A stretch of DNA of 64,000 nt from Bacteroidia bacterium (GTDB lineage Bacteria; Bacteroidota; Bacteroidia; Bacteroidales; CAJPTX01), in contig CAJPTC010000006.1 in assembly GCA_905373475.1 (NCBI GenBank), forward strand, positions 23,049 through 87,048, written 5' to 3'. The position numbers were made by a program, and so were the translations under genes. Positions 24,744 to 33,656 of this stretch are shown in pieces (position 1 is the first letter of the stretch; the number at the start of each line of letters is the position of its first letter). The notes below the pieces were generated by a model. That model saw only the letters and a program-made list of their open reading frames with translations, was not told the DNA's origin and made no database searches.

Positions 24744-26750
24744 TTACTTCTTCAACTTGCTAAGCCCTTCTTCTAGGAAGGCTTTGAATTTCGCAACATC
24801 CAACTCGCGAGCCATTGGACCTGCCAATATTTCGCCTTCTGGCGATACTACAAAGAAATAAGGCTGACCATTTACGCCGAATTTTGTGAGCTGAAGATCA
24901 AGGTTCTGTTTGCCTATCGTCTTCTTCTCCTTACCGTCATTAGGCGAAACATACCACTCGCTTTCTAGCAACTCATACTTATCATCCACGTAGAGTGCTA
25001 CAGGTATAAAGTTCGCTTGGATAAAATCCTTTATTTCAGGACGGCTAATCACCCGCGCAGCCATTTCTTTGCAATTGGCACAGCTATGTCCCGTAAATTC
25101 GATAAAGAGAGGCATCCCTTTCTCTTTAGCACACGCCAGAGCTTGCTTGTAGTCGCGATACCCAACCAGCCCCGCAGGCATATCAATTATATCGGCATAC
25201 TTAGGTTCTTCGCACAAGGAAAGCGTAGCGGCAGTGCTAGTAGTTCCGTTTGCTGCCCCCTGCACCACTACTGGGCGATTCAGGTTAAAATCCTCCTCAC
25301 TTTGCGCAGGCATGAAACCCGAAAGCGAATAGAGCGGCGCTCCGAACAAACCTGGGATGAGGTAAATACCGAATGCAAAAACCGCAACAGCCAAGAGCAT
25401 ACGCCAAAAACCTAAATAGGGCAAAGGCGAATCCATCTTGAAACGGAGATACCCCAAAAGGTAGAGCCCCAACATGAAGGCGAGTACAATCCAGATCGAG
25501 AGGAAAATAGAACGTGTGAGCCAACCAAGCCCAAGAGCCACGTCAATCCCTTGCAGGAACTTCAAACTGAAGGCCAGAACGACGAAGCCGAGTACAATCT
25601 TCACAGAGTTCATCCAACCGCCCGATTTCGGTAGCTTATTGAGCCACGATGGGAAGATGGCGAAGAGTGTAAACGGCAACGAGAAACCGAGCGAGAAGGC
25701 AAACATGCCAAGTACTGGCTTAACAGCCGCACCCGAAGCTGCTTCTACAAGCAACGTACCTACAATAGGTCCTACGCATGACAGACTGACAATAACGGTG
25801 GTGAGTGCAAAGAAGAAAGTACCAAGGAAACCACCCTTATCTACCTGCGAATCGGTCTTACTCGAGATACTGCTCGGCAAGCGGAGTTCAAACAGACCAA
25901 AGAACGCGGCAGCAAAGAATGCAAAAAGGAGGAAGAAGATGGTATTAGTAATCCAGTGCGTAGTAAGATCTGTAATAAAATCTGCCCCCATACTTGTAAG
26001 CGAAACGAGCAAACCGAGCAACGTATATATGGCTATAATACTAAACCCAAAGAAAACCGCATTCAGGAGCGCATTACGCTTGTTTTTCTTTCCTAGGAAG
26101 AAAGTCACCGTCATGGGGATCATTGGGAACACACAAGGGGTAAGAAGCCCAACCAAACCTGCTACAAAGCACAGCACAAAAAAGAGCAACAAACTCTCTT
26201 CGTTACTCCCCGAATTAGCAGCAGGGGTTGCAACCTCATTCGCAGGTTCTGACGCAGCAGCTACTGTCTGCGTTGATGCCGCCCCATTGCCTGGAATATC
26301 GAACGTAAGGTCAGCCTCACCATAAAGGCATTCTCCTTCTTTACAAGTCTGGTACTCAGCATTGACGGCAATGGTAAACGCTTCGCCCGAATTGCGCTTA
26401 ATGCGGTGAACGAAGCGCACACTGTCGCCATACATCTTGAGGTTTAACTTGAAAACCTCGTCAAACTCTTCATGCGCATTGCCAATCTCTTCTACTCCGC
26501 CCACAAGCTGGTAGCGCGCATCTTCTTTGAAGGAGAACGTAGTAGGCGTGGGACCTCCCTCAGGCAAGAAACAGGAATACAAATGGTACGGAGCTTCTAT
26601 TTGTGCCTTTGCCACGAGTTCGATAACCGAATCGCGTTCTTGCACAGATGTACTCCATCGAACGGGATTTTGAGCCTTCATTTGCGCATACGTAGCACCC
26701 AAGCATACGAGAAGCAAAGAGGTCAAAACTAACACTACACGACGCATCAT
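24744..26750 (-). CDS. dsbD: Thiol:disulfide interchange protein, DsbD type
   Basis: A 668-residue inner-membrane reductase that carries electrons from cytosolic thioredoxin to periplasmic thiol proteins. Signal peptide at 1-22. The N-terminal domain holds a Cys pair (CKEGEC, near residue 135). About eight membrane helices (residues 195-500) include the transmembrane redox Cys in LLTPCVFPMIPMT and SLSCVGPIVGT. The C-terminal thioredoxin domain has the active site SCANC near residue 560. The three-domain order is that of full-length DsbD/ScsB-like proteins. It could keep the thioredoxin-like lipoprotein at 5.1-5.5 kb reduced (inference). It ends in a strong terminator. Confidence 0.92.
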   Translation of the reverse strand: MMRRVVLVLTSLLLVCLGATYAQMKAQNPVRWSTSVQERDSVIELVAKAQIEAPYHLYSCFLPEGGPTPTTFSFKEDARYQLVGGVEEIGNAHEEFDEVFKLNLKMYGDSVRFVHRIKRNSGEAFTIAVNAEYQTCKEGECLYGEADLTFDIPGNGAASTQTVAAASEPANEVATPAANSGSNEESLLLFFVLCFVAGLVGLLTPCVFPMIPMTVTFFLGKKNKRNALLNAVFFGFSIIAIYTLLGLLVSLTSMGADFITDLTTHWITNTIFFLLFAFFAAAFFGLFELRLPSSISSKTDSQVDKGGFLGTFFFALTTVIVSLSCVGPIVGTLLVEAASGAAVKPVLGMFAFSLGFSLPFTLFAIFPSWLNKLPKSGGWMNSVKIVLGFVVLAFSLKFLQGIDVALGLGWLTRSIFLSIWIVLAFMLGLYLLGYLRFKMDSPLPYLGFWRMLLAVAVFAFGIYLIPGLFGAPLYSLSGFMPAQSEEDFNLNRPVVVQGAANGTTSTAATLSLCEEPKYADIIDMPAGLVGYRDYKQALACAKEKGMPLFIEFTGHSCANCKEMAARVISRPEIKDFIQANFIPVALYVDDKYELLESEWYVSPNDGKEKKTIGKQNLDLQLTKFGVNGQPYFFVVSPEGEILAGPMARELDVAKFKAFLEEGLSKLKK

Positions 26751-26836
26751 ATCTGTGTTTTACTATTAATTTGATGTTGTACTATGTCACCTTTTACTAG
26801 GTAAAACAATTATAGTCTCAAAAAGTTAAAGAGGAA

Positions 26837-26860
26837 GCCCCCTGATCGCGCCCAAGGGGC
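26837..26860 (-). terminator. Possible terminator after RNase G
   Basis: A 5-bp GCCCC/GGGGC stem with a 14-base loop, followed on the minus strand by a T-rich but interrupted stretch, 24 bases after the rng stop codon. Weak. Confidence 0.35.
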
Positions 26861-26884
26861 ACAAAGGGTTAGAGGCAAGGGTGA

Positions 26885-28537
26885 TTATTCGTCTTCCTCG
26901 GTTGCAAATTCGTCGGAACGAGCAGCAAGGTGGTCGTCTATCTCGTTCCCTTCCCTATCGAACACGTGATAGCTCATAAGAGGATAAGAACTATCTGCCA
27001 CAAAACGGAAACGACCGCCGTACTGTAGGTTCAGCTTACGCGCCTTACTCAAGATACCACGATTGAAGTAAGCTTCGACAAACGGATGCACTCGGATGTC
27101 GTACTTCGCACCCTTGTGCCGCAAACAGAGGTCTATGATCTTGTTCGTAATCTCGTCTTCGAGCATTAACGTAGCTTCTACTTTCCCCGTACCTCCGCAA
27201 CACGGACAGGACTCCATGGTGTCCATACGTTGCTCGGGACGTTGCCGCTGACGCGTGATCTGCATTAAGCCGAAATCGGTAATAGGTAGCACCTTGTGTG
27301 TTACCTTATCGTTCTGCATCAGCTCCTGCATGCGTTCGTAAATCTTACGCCGATGCTCGCCTTTAGACATATCGATAAAATCGATCACAATGATACCTCC
27401 CATGTCGCGCAAACGGAGCTGCCGTACAATTTCGTCGCAGGCAGCCAGATTCACCTCAAAAGCAGTTGCCTCGGGCGTACTCGCATGTTTAGCACCACTG
27501 CCACTGTTCACATCTATAACATGAAAAGCTTCAGGGTGTTGGATGATGAGGTAAGACCCTTTGTGAAACATTACGGTTTTACCGAGCAGGCGTTTCATCT
27601 GCTTGGTAACATCGAAATGGTCAAAAATGGGCACTCGCTGAGAATTGTAGTACTTTACCTTCTCAGCATTCTCAGGAGCGATAGAAATGAGGTACTTGCG
27701 GAGCTCCTCATACATCTGGCGGCTATTAACCCAAATATTTGAGTAGCTGTCATCCAGATTGTCGCGGAGAAGTGCCACCGAGCTATTTAACTCACTCAAA
27801 AGGAGTTGCGGCGTCATACTCGAATGGCTGAGCTGCAACAGGCAACTCTGCCAGCTTTCTAGCAAAAAGGTCAACTCCGCGTGCAATACACTTGCCTTCT
27901 TCCCTTGCGCCGCCGTACGTATAATTACGCCAACTCCCTTGGGTAGAATGCTCTGCACCAAACGCTGCAAACGCTTCGCTTCCTCCTTATCTTCAATACG
28001 CGACGAAACATGCACTTTTTCAGAAAAGGGGAGGAGTACCATAAAGTGCCCCGCTATTGAAAGTTGCCCTGTGAGTGTCGGTCCCTTGTTGGAATAAGGC
28101 TCTCGCTCAATTTTAACGAGCACAAACTGCCCGATTTTTACATGCTCTGCAATCGGGTCATGCTTCCCAGGTAGCGTCGCCGCCTCTTCGGCAGAGGTTG
28201 GTCCGTTCCATGTAAATTGCGCAACAAGCGAAGCCGCATCAACGTTTTTACCCTTTGCCCCCTCTTTCAGTACCTGCTTTACTTGCTGCACCATAAAGGG
28301 GTAATGCTGCCCCAAATCTTTCAGTGGCAAAAAGCCCTGCTTCTTTGCGCCGATATCTACAAAAGCGGCGTTTATATTTTCTTTTACCTTACGAACCTGC
28401 CCCAAATATATATTACCCACCGCAAAAAGCGAACCGCTCTGTTGGGTACGGACTTCCACGAGATTTCCATCCTCCAGCAGCGCTATTTGCGCACTACCCG
28501 AGAGGGTGTTTACATCTACTATTAGTTGCGAATTCAA
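26885..28537 (-). CDS. rng: Ribonuclease G/E family endoribonuclease
   Basis: A 550-residue endoribonuclease for rRNA maturation and mRNA decay. The N-terminal S1 domain reads GNIYLGQVRKVKENINAAFV and GAKKQGFLPL. The catalytic DNase I-like region carries IDVNSGSG and GGIIVIDFIDM with the metal-binding aspartates. The zinc-link motif is CPCCGGTGKV. The length fits RNase G rather than long RNase E. The start codon is TTG 28537: GGAGG stands seven bases upstream, a -7 element lies further up, and the next in-frame Met is deep inside the S1 domain. Confidence 0.94.
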   Translation of the reverse strand: MNSQLIVDVNTLSGSAQIALLEDGNLVEVRTQQSGSLFAVGNIYLGQVRKVKENINAAFVDIGAKKQGFLPLKDLGQHYPFMVQQVKQVLKEGAKGKNVDAASLVAQFTWNGPTSAEEAATLPGKHDPIAEHVKIGQFVLVKIEREPYSNKGPTLTGQLSIAGHFMVLLPFSEKVHVSSRIEDKEEAKRLQRLVQSILPKGVGVIIRTAAQGKKASVLHAELTFLLESWQSCLLQLSHSSMTPQLLLSELNSSVALLRDNLDDSYSNIWVNSRQMYEELRKYLISIAPENAEKVKYYNSQRVPIFDHFDVTKQMKRLLGKTVMFHKGSYLIIQHPEAFHVIDVNSGSGAKHASTPEATAFEVNLAACDEIVRQLRLRDMGGIIVIDFIDMSKGEHRRKIYERMQELMQNDKVTHKVLPITDFGLMQITRQRQRPEQRMDTMESCPCCGGTGKVEATLMLEDEITNKIIDLCLRHKGAKYDIRVHPFVEAYFNRGILSKARKLNLQYGGRFRFVADSSYPLMSYHVFDREGNEIDDHLAARSDEFATEEDE

Positions 28538-28566
28538 ACCCTAACCTCCCAAACCTATCACCGTTG

Positions 28567-28574
28567 CAAAATTA
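28567..28574 (-). promoter_or_regulatory. Bacteroidota -7 promoter element for rng
   Basis: Exact TAnnTTTG match (TAATTTTG) on the minus strand, 30 bases before the TTG start codon. Confidence 0.55.
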
Positions 28575-28659
28575 GATATTTCCAAAACATGTATAAATGC
28601 GGTCGGAACAAGAACTTATATCCGACCACCTACAGCTCCCTAATTTACGGTAAGCCGGG

Positions 28660-30429
28660 CTATTTATTGTCTTTTAGGAGCTTCGCACCATATTTGGAAG
28701 GCGTAGTGTTAAACTTTTTATGGAATAAACGAAGAAATCGGAAGCGAGAACGAAAGCCCGCCTGATGTGCTAAATACGCAGTAGACAAGTTTGGGGTATG
28801 ATGCAAGAGCTGCATAGCATGTTCCAAGCGGTGTTGATTGATGTATTCCGCGAGAGTTTTGCCGTTGGTAGCCCTCCGAACAGCATCGACAAGGAGGGTA
28901 CGGTTTGTTCCGAGCATCTGTACCAAGTCTTTGCTCGTCAGATCGGAGATCCTAAAAAGTTTCCTCTCGCGCATTAAATGTTCTAAGGCAGTAAAAAGTG
29001 CTTGCGAACGCATATCCAGCACATTTACGCCTTCAACAGGATCATGGGTTTGTATTTGCGGTGTATCCGCTATTCGACGCGCTAAGCTCTGTTGTACCGC
29101 CGTGTATAGCACACTATTCTTCCGACGCAAGCGCCGTGCATATCCCAAAAACTGTAGAGCGATAGCAGATATTAGAGCCAGAGCAACCAACGAAAATATG
29201 AGATAGTTACGAAACTGGTTTTGAGAAGCCTCTAGCATATTCAGCTTGTGCGCCTCACTAAACTCTTTCAGTAGAAGGCGATTCTGTGCCACATCCAACG
29301 AATCGCGCATCGTAACATACTCCTCGAAAGTATGTGTGGCTACAAAATATTCCTTCTTCTTATACAAAATCCGCGCATGTGCTGCTAGGGCGGGCAACAT
29401 TTCGTGGAGATAGCCATTAGAGCGCGCATAATCCAACCGCTTGTTGTTGTAAACCAAAGCACTGTCCCAGAGTCCCACATAGCTATAATAAGCCTCATAC
29501 GCATCAAAGAAAACTTGATCTATGATACTACTGCTCATGGTTTGATACTTTTCAAACTGCAAAAAACTCTCACGCACCTTTTTCGCATTATTTTCGCTCA
29601 CTTCCAGAAGGGTCATAAAGGCGTAGAAATAAGCGTAATACTCATTCGTCGTGTTGTTGTCCTTTTCACTCTTTCTTCTCTTTATTGCTTTTACAATGCG
29701 TTCCGACCATGTTTGTGCTGCCCTACGCGCCTCTTTGAGGCGCTTCTCATAGAGCAAAAGCGAACAGTAATCATAATTGGCCAGCAGCTCCGTTCCGCTT
29801 ACGTATTCTTGCTCGGCAAGACGCTTCAACCCTTCTTGGTAGGCTTCTGTAGCTTGTTTGATATCTCGCCAACCCTCGTAATACAACTGCCCCAGAGCAC
29901 AAAGCGCAATACCTTCGCCAAAAACACTCTTTCTTTCTAGCGCATCGCGCTGCATGCTATTCAGTTCTTCCAGAGCCTTGTAATATTCCTCCCTAGCTTG
30001 TAACTCCGATACTTTTACATTCCATCCGCTGTAGTAAAGATCTATGTTATGATGCCGTAACTGGTAGTTCTGCAACTCATCGTAGTGTGCTTCCAGTTTA
30101 TCGAACATCTCGTAATTATAAAAACTGATAAGAAGCGAAACGGCAGCATAGCCCCCCAACTTATAATCTTCGTTCTTAGTGGCTTCGAGCATGAGTTCCT
30201 CAAGCCATAGCCGCTCAAAATGCGAATCGCCTAAAGCGTACGCCAAATCACAGATATACGTAAGGGCATCCAGACGCTCTGCACCACTTAGTGCAGGCAG
30301 ATGCGCTATTACCGAATCGGCTTGTCTTTGCAAATCACTCGCCCTTGCAGCCCGATACCCCACAAGAAGGATAAGTACAACGAGCACTGCTACCAAAGTT
30401 CGTGGAAGTATATACACAGGGTGTCTCAT
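28660..30429 (-). CDS. TPR/membrane-anchored AraC-family regulator (copy 1)
   Basis: A 589-residue one-component receptor. The N-terminal hydrophobic segment (LVAVLVVLILLVGY) is a signal or anchor. About 330 residues of TPR-like helices follow, predicted periplasmic, then a membrane helix (YLIFSLVALALISAIALQFL, about residue 415). The C-terminal AraC-type HTH domain covers residues 485-585: LVQMLGTNRTLLVDAVRRA is the first helix-turn-helix and AYLAHQAGFRSRFRFLRLF the second. It would read an envelope signal and act on DNA at the membrane; the targets are unknown. It is a clear paralogue of the gene at 30711, facing it head to head across 281 bases. Confidence 0.88.
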   Translation of the reverse strand: MRHPVYILPRTLVAVLVVLILLVGYRAARASDLQRQADSVIAHLPALSGAERLDALTYICDLAYALGDSHFERLWLEELMLEATKNEDYKLGGYAAVSLLISFYNYEMFDKLEAHYDELQNYQLRHHNIDLYYSGWNVKVSELQAREEYYKALEELNSMQRDALERKSVFGEGIALCALGQLYYEGWRDIKQATEAYQEGLKRLAEQEYVSGTELLANYDYCSLLLYEKRLKEARRAAQTWSERIVKAIKRRKSEKDNNTTNEYYAYFYAFMTLLEVSENNAKKVRESFLQFEKYQTMSSSIIDQVFFDAYEAYYSYVGLWDSALVYNNKRLDYARSNGYLHEMLPALAAHARILYKKKEYFVATHTFEEYVTMRDSLDVAQNRLLLKEFSEAHKLNMLEASQNQFRNYLIFSLVALALISAIALQFLGYARRLRRKNSVLYTAVQQSLARRIADTPQIQTHDPVEGVNVLDMRSQALFTALEHLMRERKLFRISDLTSKDLVQMLGTNRTLLVDAVRRATNGKTLAEYINQHRLEHAMQLLHHTPNLSTAYLAHQAGFRSRFRFLRLFHKKFNTTPSKYGAKLLKDNK

Positions 30430-30710
30430 AATACCGTATTTTGCCCTTAGCTTCTTCAGAAGTTCTCTCTTTGGTAAGGCAATTCCAATAACGAATTTAT
30501 ACCTTTTTGCCTTAGTAAGTGCCGAACCTTAAAACGACGAAATATAGGCATTAACCGAAAAATACATCTTGGCTTATACAGGAATATATTTGTTGGTCGC
30601 CTTCTCATACCTCTACGCGTAGAAAATCAATTAAGTCTGAACAAACTAATTACAGTTCCAGCTACTTCGCAATTCTAAATATCTTTGTGTCAGATGCATC
30701 TCACTCAAAA
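30430..30710. other. Shared intergenic region between the two TPR-AraC genes
   Basis: 281 bases without a gene. The plus-strand promoter of copy 2 is visible at 30680-30687. For copy 1 no exact -7 match was found. The region is AT-rich and is the obvious place for autoregulatory operators, but no clear palindrome was recognised. Confidence 0.5.
30680..30687 (+). promoter_or_regulatory. Bacteroidota -7 promoter element for TPR-AraC copy 2
   Basis: Exact TAnnTTTG match (TATCTTTG); the expected transcription start is near 30694. It overlaps an in-frame GTG at 30687, which therefore cannot be the start codon, and so fixes the start at ATG 30711. Confidence 0.6.
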
Positions 30711-32456
30711 ATGAGAACCCTAGTACTCACACTTCTTTTACTCCTTTCCTCTTCAGCCTTTATGCAGGCGCAAGACGTGCGGCATAGCATAGATTCCATC
30801 GAGGCGCAGTTACCCCACCTCGATGCCCAAGAGCGCCTTGAAGCACTATCCGATATATGCGATTATGCTTTTTACCTCGACGATGCTCCATACGAACAGA
30901 AATGTTTGCGTCGTCTTTTTCGCGAAGCCGAGCAAATGGGCGACAAGCACACTGCGAGCTATGCATACGCCAACCTGATGTGCAGCTTCTACAATCACAA
31001 TATGTACGACGAGTTGGTAGCCGAACTACCCGCTTCGCTTGCTTATCTGGAGCGTGCTGGCAGCGAACTATACTACTTTGAAACACGCCAACTGCTGATT
31101 GATATGTACCTGTATCTTGAAAAGAACTATCAGGCACTGAACGAGATGCAGAAGATGTACGACGACGCAAAAAAAAATAATAGTCTGCACGGGCAAGCCA
31201 TTGCACTCGCCAAAATGGGGAGTGCCTTTGGGATCATATATCGCGATCTGGAACTTGCTGCAGAAAGCCACGCCAAAGCAATAGAACTCTTTTCTAAGAA
31301 CGATTACATCTCTGGGGAAGAGATGAATACCTACTTCGAATACGCCTACATCCTTCATCAGCTCAACAGATGGGACGAGCTCCGCGCCGCAACTGATTTG
31401 TGGAAGGAACGGCTCGATAGGTTGAATGAAAATCAGCAAGCAAAAGGGAGCACCAGTAACACGCGAGAATACTATCTTAATTTCGATGCCATGATGGTGA
31501 TCATGGAGTCTAAGCTGAAAAATTTTTCGCTTGCCACTAAGTATTTTACCGCACTCAAAACCGATCTGAAAGATTGCCCCGTGTCCATCCTACCCATGAT
31601 CTACGAGGCGCACGAAATCTATTTCACGGCGCTTGGGCAATACGACAGTGCACTGTACTACAACCAAAAAAACTACGAACTCGCCCTTGAGGCAGGAAAT
31701 ACGGCAAATTCAACAGATGTTATCAGTGCACGTGCTGAGATATTCATGCAGCTGGAAAAGTACGACAGTGCTGCACGTCTCTTCGACCGCTTTGTAACCC
31801 TGCGCGACTCGGTGGAGGAAGGCGACAATCGCGAGCTACTCAACGAATTCCGCACCCTCTCGCAGGTCCACGAGGTAGAAGCTGCGCAACGTCAGTTTCG
31901 TACACGCCTTTTCCTTACACTTGGGGTTATCCTACTTGTGGGCTTATTTGTCTTTCTACTGATTGACTATTCGCGTCGACTGAGCAGGAGAAATAAGATT
32001 TTGTATGACGCCATTCAGAGCAACCTCCTAGAGCATGAAATAATTACTCCGTCCGAGTTAAGAAGCAAGAGCGCAGCTACAGTAAGTGGTGAGTACGAGA
32101 AACATTTATACGAACGCCTCTGCCAGTTGATGGAAGAGAAAACGCCCTATTCTAATCCAGCGCTTAATCGCGATTCGTTAGCCGAAATGCTGGGAACAAA
32201 TCGGAATCTACTTGCCGAAGCGGTTAGGCTGCACCAAAAGGACACCAACCTGGTTGATTTTATCAATCGCTATCGCGTGAAACACGCCGCCAAACTACTT
32301 GCCGACTACCCGCAAATGCAGATTACCGACGTTGAACTTGTGTCGGGCTTTAATTCGCATGCCACTTTCAATCGTCTCTTCAAGCAGCATTTCGGAATGT
32401 CTCCTACCGAGTATCGGAACATAGCCCTAGAATACAAACAGCGGCGCATATCGTAG
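30711..32456 (+). CDS. TPR/membrane-anchored AraC-family regulator (copy 2)
   Basis: 581 residues with the same architecture as its neighbour. There is a cleavable signal peptide (LLLLLSSSAFMQAQ) and TPR helices to about residue 390. A membrane helix follows (LFLTLGVILLVGLFVFLLI), then an AraC-type HTH domain: LAEMLGTNRNLLAEAVRLH, then ELVSGFNSHATFNRLFKQHF and GMSPTEYR. The N-terminal halves align closely with copy 1: LPHLDAQERLEALSDICDYA against LPALSGAERLDALTYICDLA. A periplasmic sensor fused to a cytosolic DNA-binding output is the likely mode. It ends 18 bases from the convergent mqnE. Confidence 0.88.
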   Translation: MRTLVLTLLLLLSSSAFMQAQDVRHSIDSIEAQLPHLDAQERLEALSDICDYAFYLDDAPYEQKCLRRLFREAEQMGDKHTASYAYANLMCSFYNHNMYDELVAELPASLAYLERAGSELYYFETRQLLIDMYLYLEKNYQALNEMQKMYDDAKKNNSLHGQAIALAKMGSAFGIIYRDLELAAESHAKAIELFSKNDYISGEEMNTYFEYAYILHQLNRWDELRAATDLWKERLDRLNENQQAKGSTSNTREYYLNFDAMMVIMESKLKNFSLATKYFTALKTDLKDCPVSILPMIYEAHEIYFTALGQYDSALYYNQKNYELALEAGNTANSTDVISARAEIFMQLEKYDSAARLFDRFVTLRDSVEEGDNRELLNEFRTLSQVHEVEAAQRQFRTRLFLTLGVILLVGLFVFLLIDYSRRLSRRNKILYDAIQSNLLEHEIITPSELRSKSAATVSGEYEKHLYERLCQLMEEKTPYSNPALNRDSLAEMLGTNRNLLAEAVRLHQKDTNLVDFINRYRVKHAAKLLADYPQMQITDVELVSGFNSHATFNRLFKQHFGMSPTEYRNIALEYKQRRIS

Positions 32457-32474
32457 AGCGACAGGATTTTACTA

Positions 32475-33641
32475 CTATTCTGCGGTTTCTACTGGCTCAA
32501 TCTTTTCGTAAACCGAATTGCGTTCGTAGGGCACAAATCCCTCCGCCCTAACCATAGATTCCAATTCTTCTACCGTTGCCGTTGGGCGATTGTCCTGCGC
32601 GCCCGCCATACTATATATGCGCGTAGAATTCCCTATCGTCCCATCCAGATCATCTACTCCATAGTGAAGCGCCAAGGGCAGGTTCTTTTTCCCTAACATA
32701 GGCCAGTAGCACTTAAGGTGCACTACATTGTCCAGAAGTAGGCGGCTTACAGCATAATTGCGCAGCACTTCTAGCAGCGAGACTTCGCCTTGTACACCCA
32801 GAGCATTATGTGCAGCACGGAACTTGAGAGGAATAAAGCAATTAAAACCGCCCGTCTCATCCTGCAATTCGCGCAGGGCAAGAATATGTTCAACACGATG
32901 TTCGTAGCTCTCTATATGCCCGAACAGCATAGTGGCATTGGAAGTCAGTCCCAATTTATGCGCCTCCCGATGGAGCGACAGCCATTCCTCTCCAGTGCAT
33001 TTCTCGGGGCAAATTCTGCGTCGTATGTCCTCTGCAAATATCTCAGCTCCTCCACCAGGAATTGAGCATAACCCTGCCGCCTTCAAACGCAAAAGTCCTT
33101 CCGCTATACTCAAGCCCGACTTCTTAAAGATGGCCATGAGCTCTACCGCAGAGAACGCTTTGATGTGGAGCGTAGGAGCCGCTTTGTGTACTGTTTGCAC
33201 TATCGCTTCCAGATCGCCGATTGTCCAATTAGGATCTACCCCACCTGTAATATGTACCTCAGTATTCCCCAATGCTTCTTGTTCCCTTACGCGCCATTCT
33301 ATTTCTTCTAGGCTCAAGTGCCAAGCTTCAGGCGATCCCTCGTCACGACGGTAGGAGCAAAAACTACACTGGAAAAGGCAAACATTCGTAGGTTCTATAT
33401 GCGCATTCCGATTGTAGTAGGTTTCGTAACCATTCTTTTGCATACGGACATAGGTAGAAGCCAAACTCAAGAGAGGAAGCGTCGCTTCGCGGTAAAGTGC
33501 AACTCCGTCTTTTGCATCTAATCGTTGCCCACAGAGCAAAAGCTCTGTAGCAGCACGCACTGCCACAGAGCTTCCTTGCCTATACTTTTCTATAAGCACG
33601 CGCTTTTGCGCAAGCGCTTGTTCTAAGCTTTCTTGTTTCAC
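32475..33641 (-). CDS. mqnE: Aminofutalosine synthase
   Basis: A radical SAM enzyme of the futalosine route to menaquinone; it joins the chorismate-derived enolpyruvyl benzoate to SAM, giving aminofutalosine. The 388 residues hold the radical SAM cluster motif CLFQCSFC (Cys88, 92, 95) in the MqnE context HIEPTNVCLFQCSFCSYRR. The SIPGGGAEIFAEDIR and TSNATMLFGHIES blocks follow. MqnC, the related cyclase, has a different sequence around the cluster, so MqnE is preferred. No other mqn gene is adjacent, but mtnN and a COG0402 deaminase-like gene in this window could act on its product. It is 15 bases downstream of the chemoreceptor-like gene. Confidence 0.9.
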   Translation of the reverse strand: MKQESLEQALAQKRVLIEKYRQGSSVAVRAATELLLCGQRLDAKDGVALYREATLPLLSLASTYVRMQKNGYETYYNRNAHIEPTNVCLFQCSFCSYRRDEGSPEAWHLSLEEIEWRVREQEALGNTEVHITGGVDPNWTIGDLEAIVQTVHKAAPTLHIKAFSAVELMAIFKKSGLSIAEGLLRLKAAGLCSIPGGGAEIFAEDIRRRICPEKCTGEEWLSLHREAHKLGLTSNATMLFGHIESYEHRVEHILALRELQDETGGFNCFIPLKFRAAHNALGVQGEVSLLEVLRNYAVSRLLLDNVVHLKCYWPMLGKKNLPLALHYGVDDLDGTIGNSTRIYSMAGAQDNRPTATVEELESMVRAEGFVPYERNSVYEKIEPVETAE

Positions 33642-33656
33642 TACAGCTTTACGCTA

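Noticed and set aside
25474..26325. Long plus-strand open frame of 283 codons
   Set aside because: Lies entirely antisense to the well-supported dsbD gene; Ser/Lys/Pro-rich, without family motifs or ribosome-binding site.
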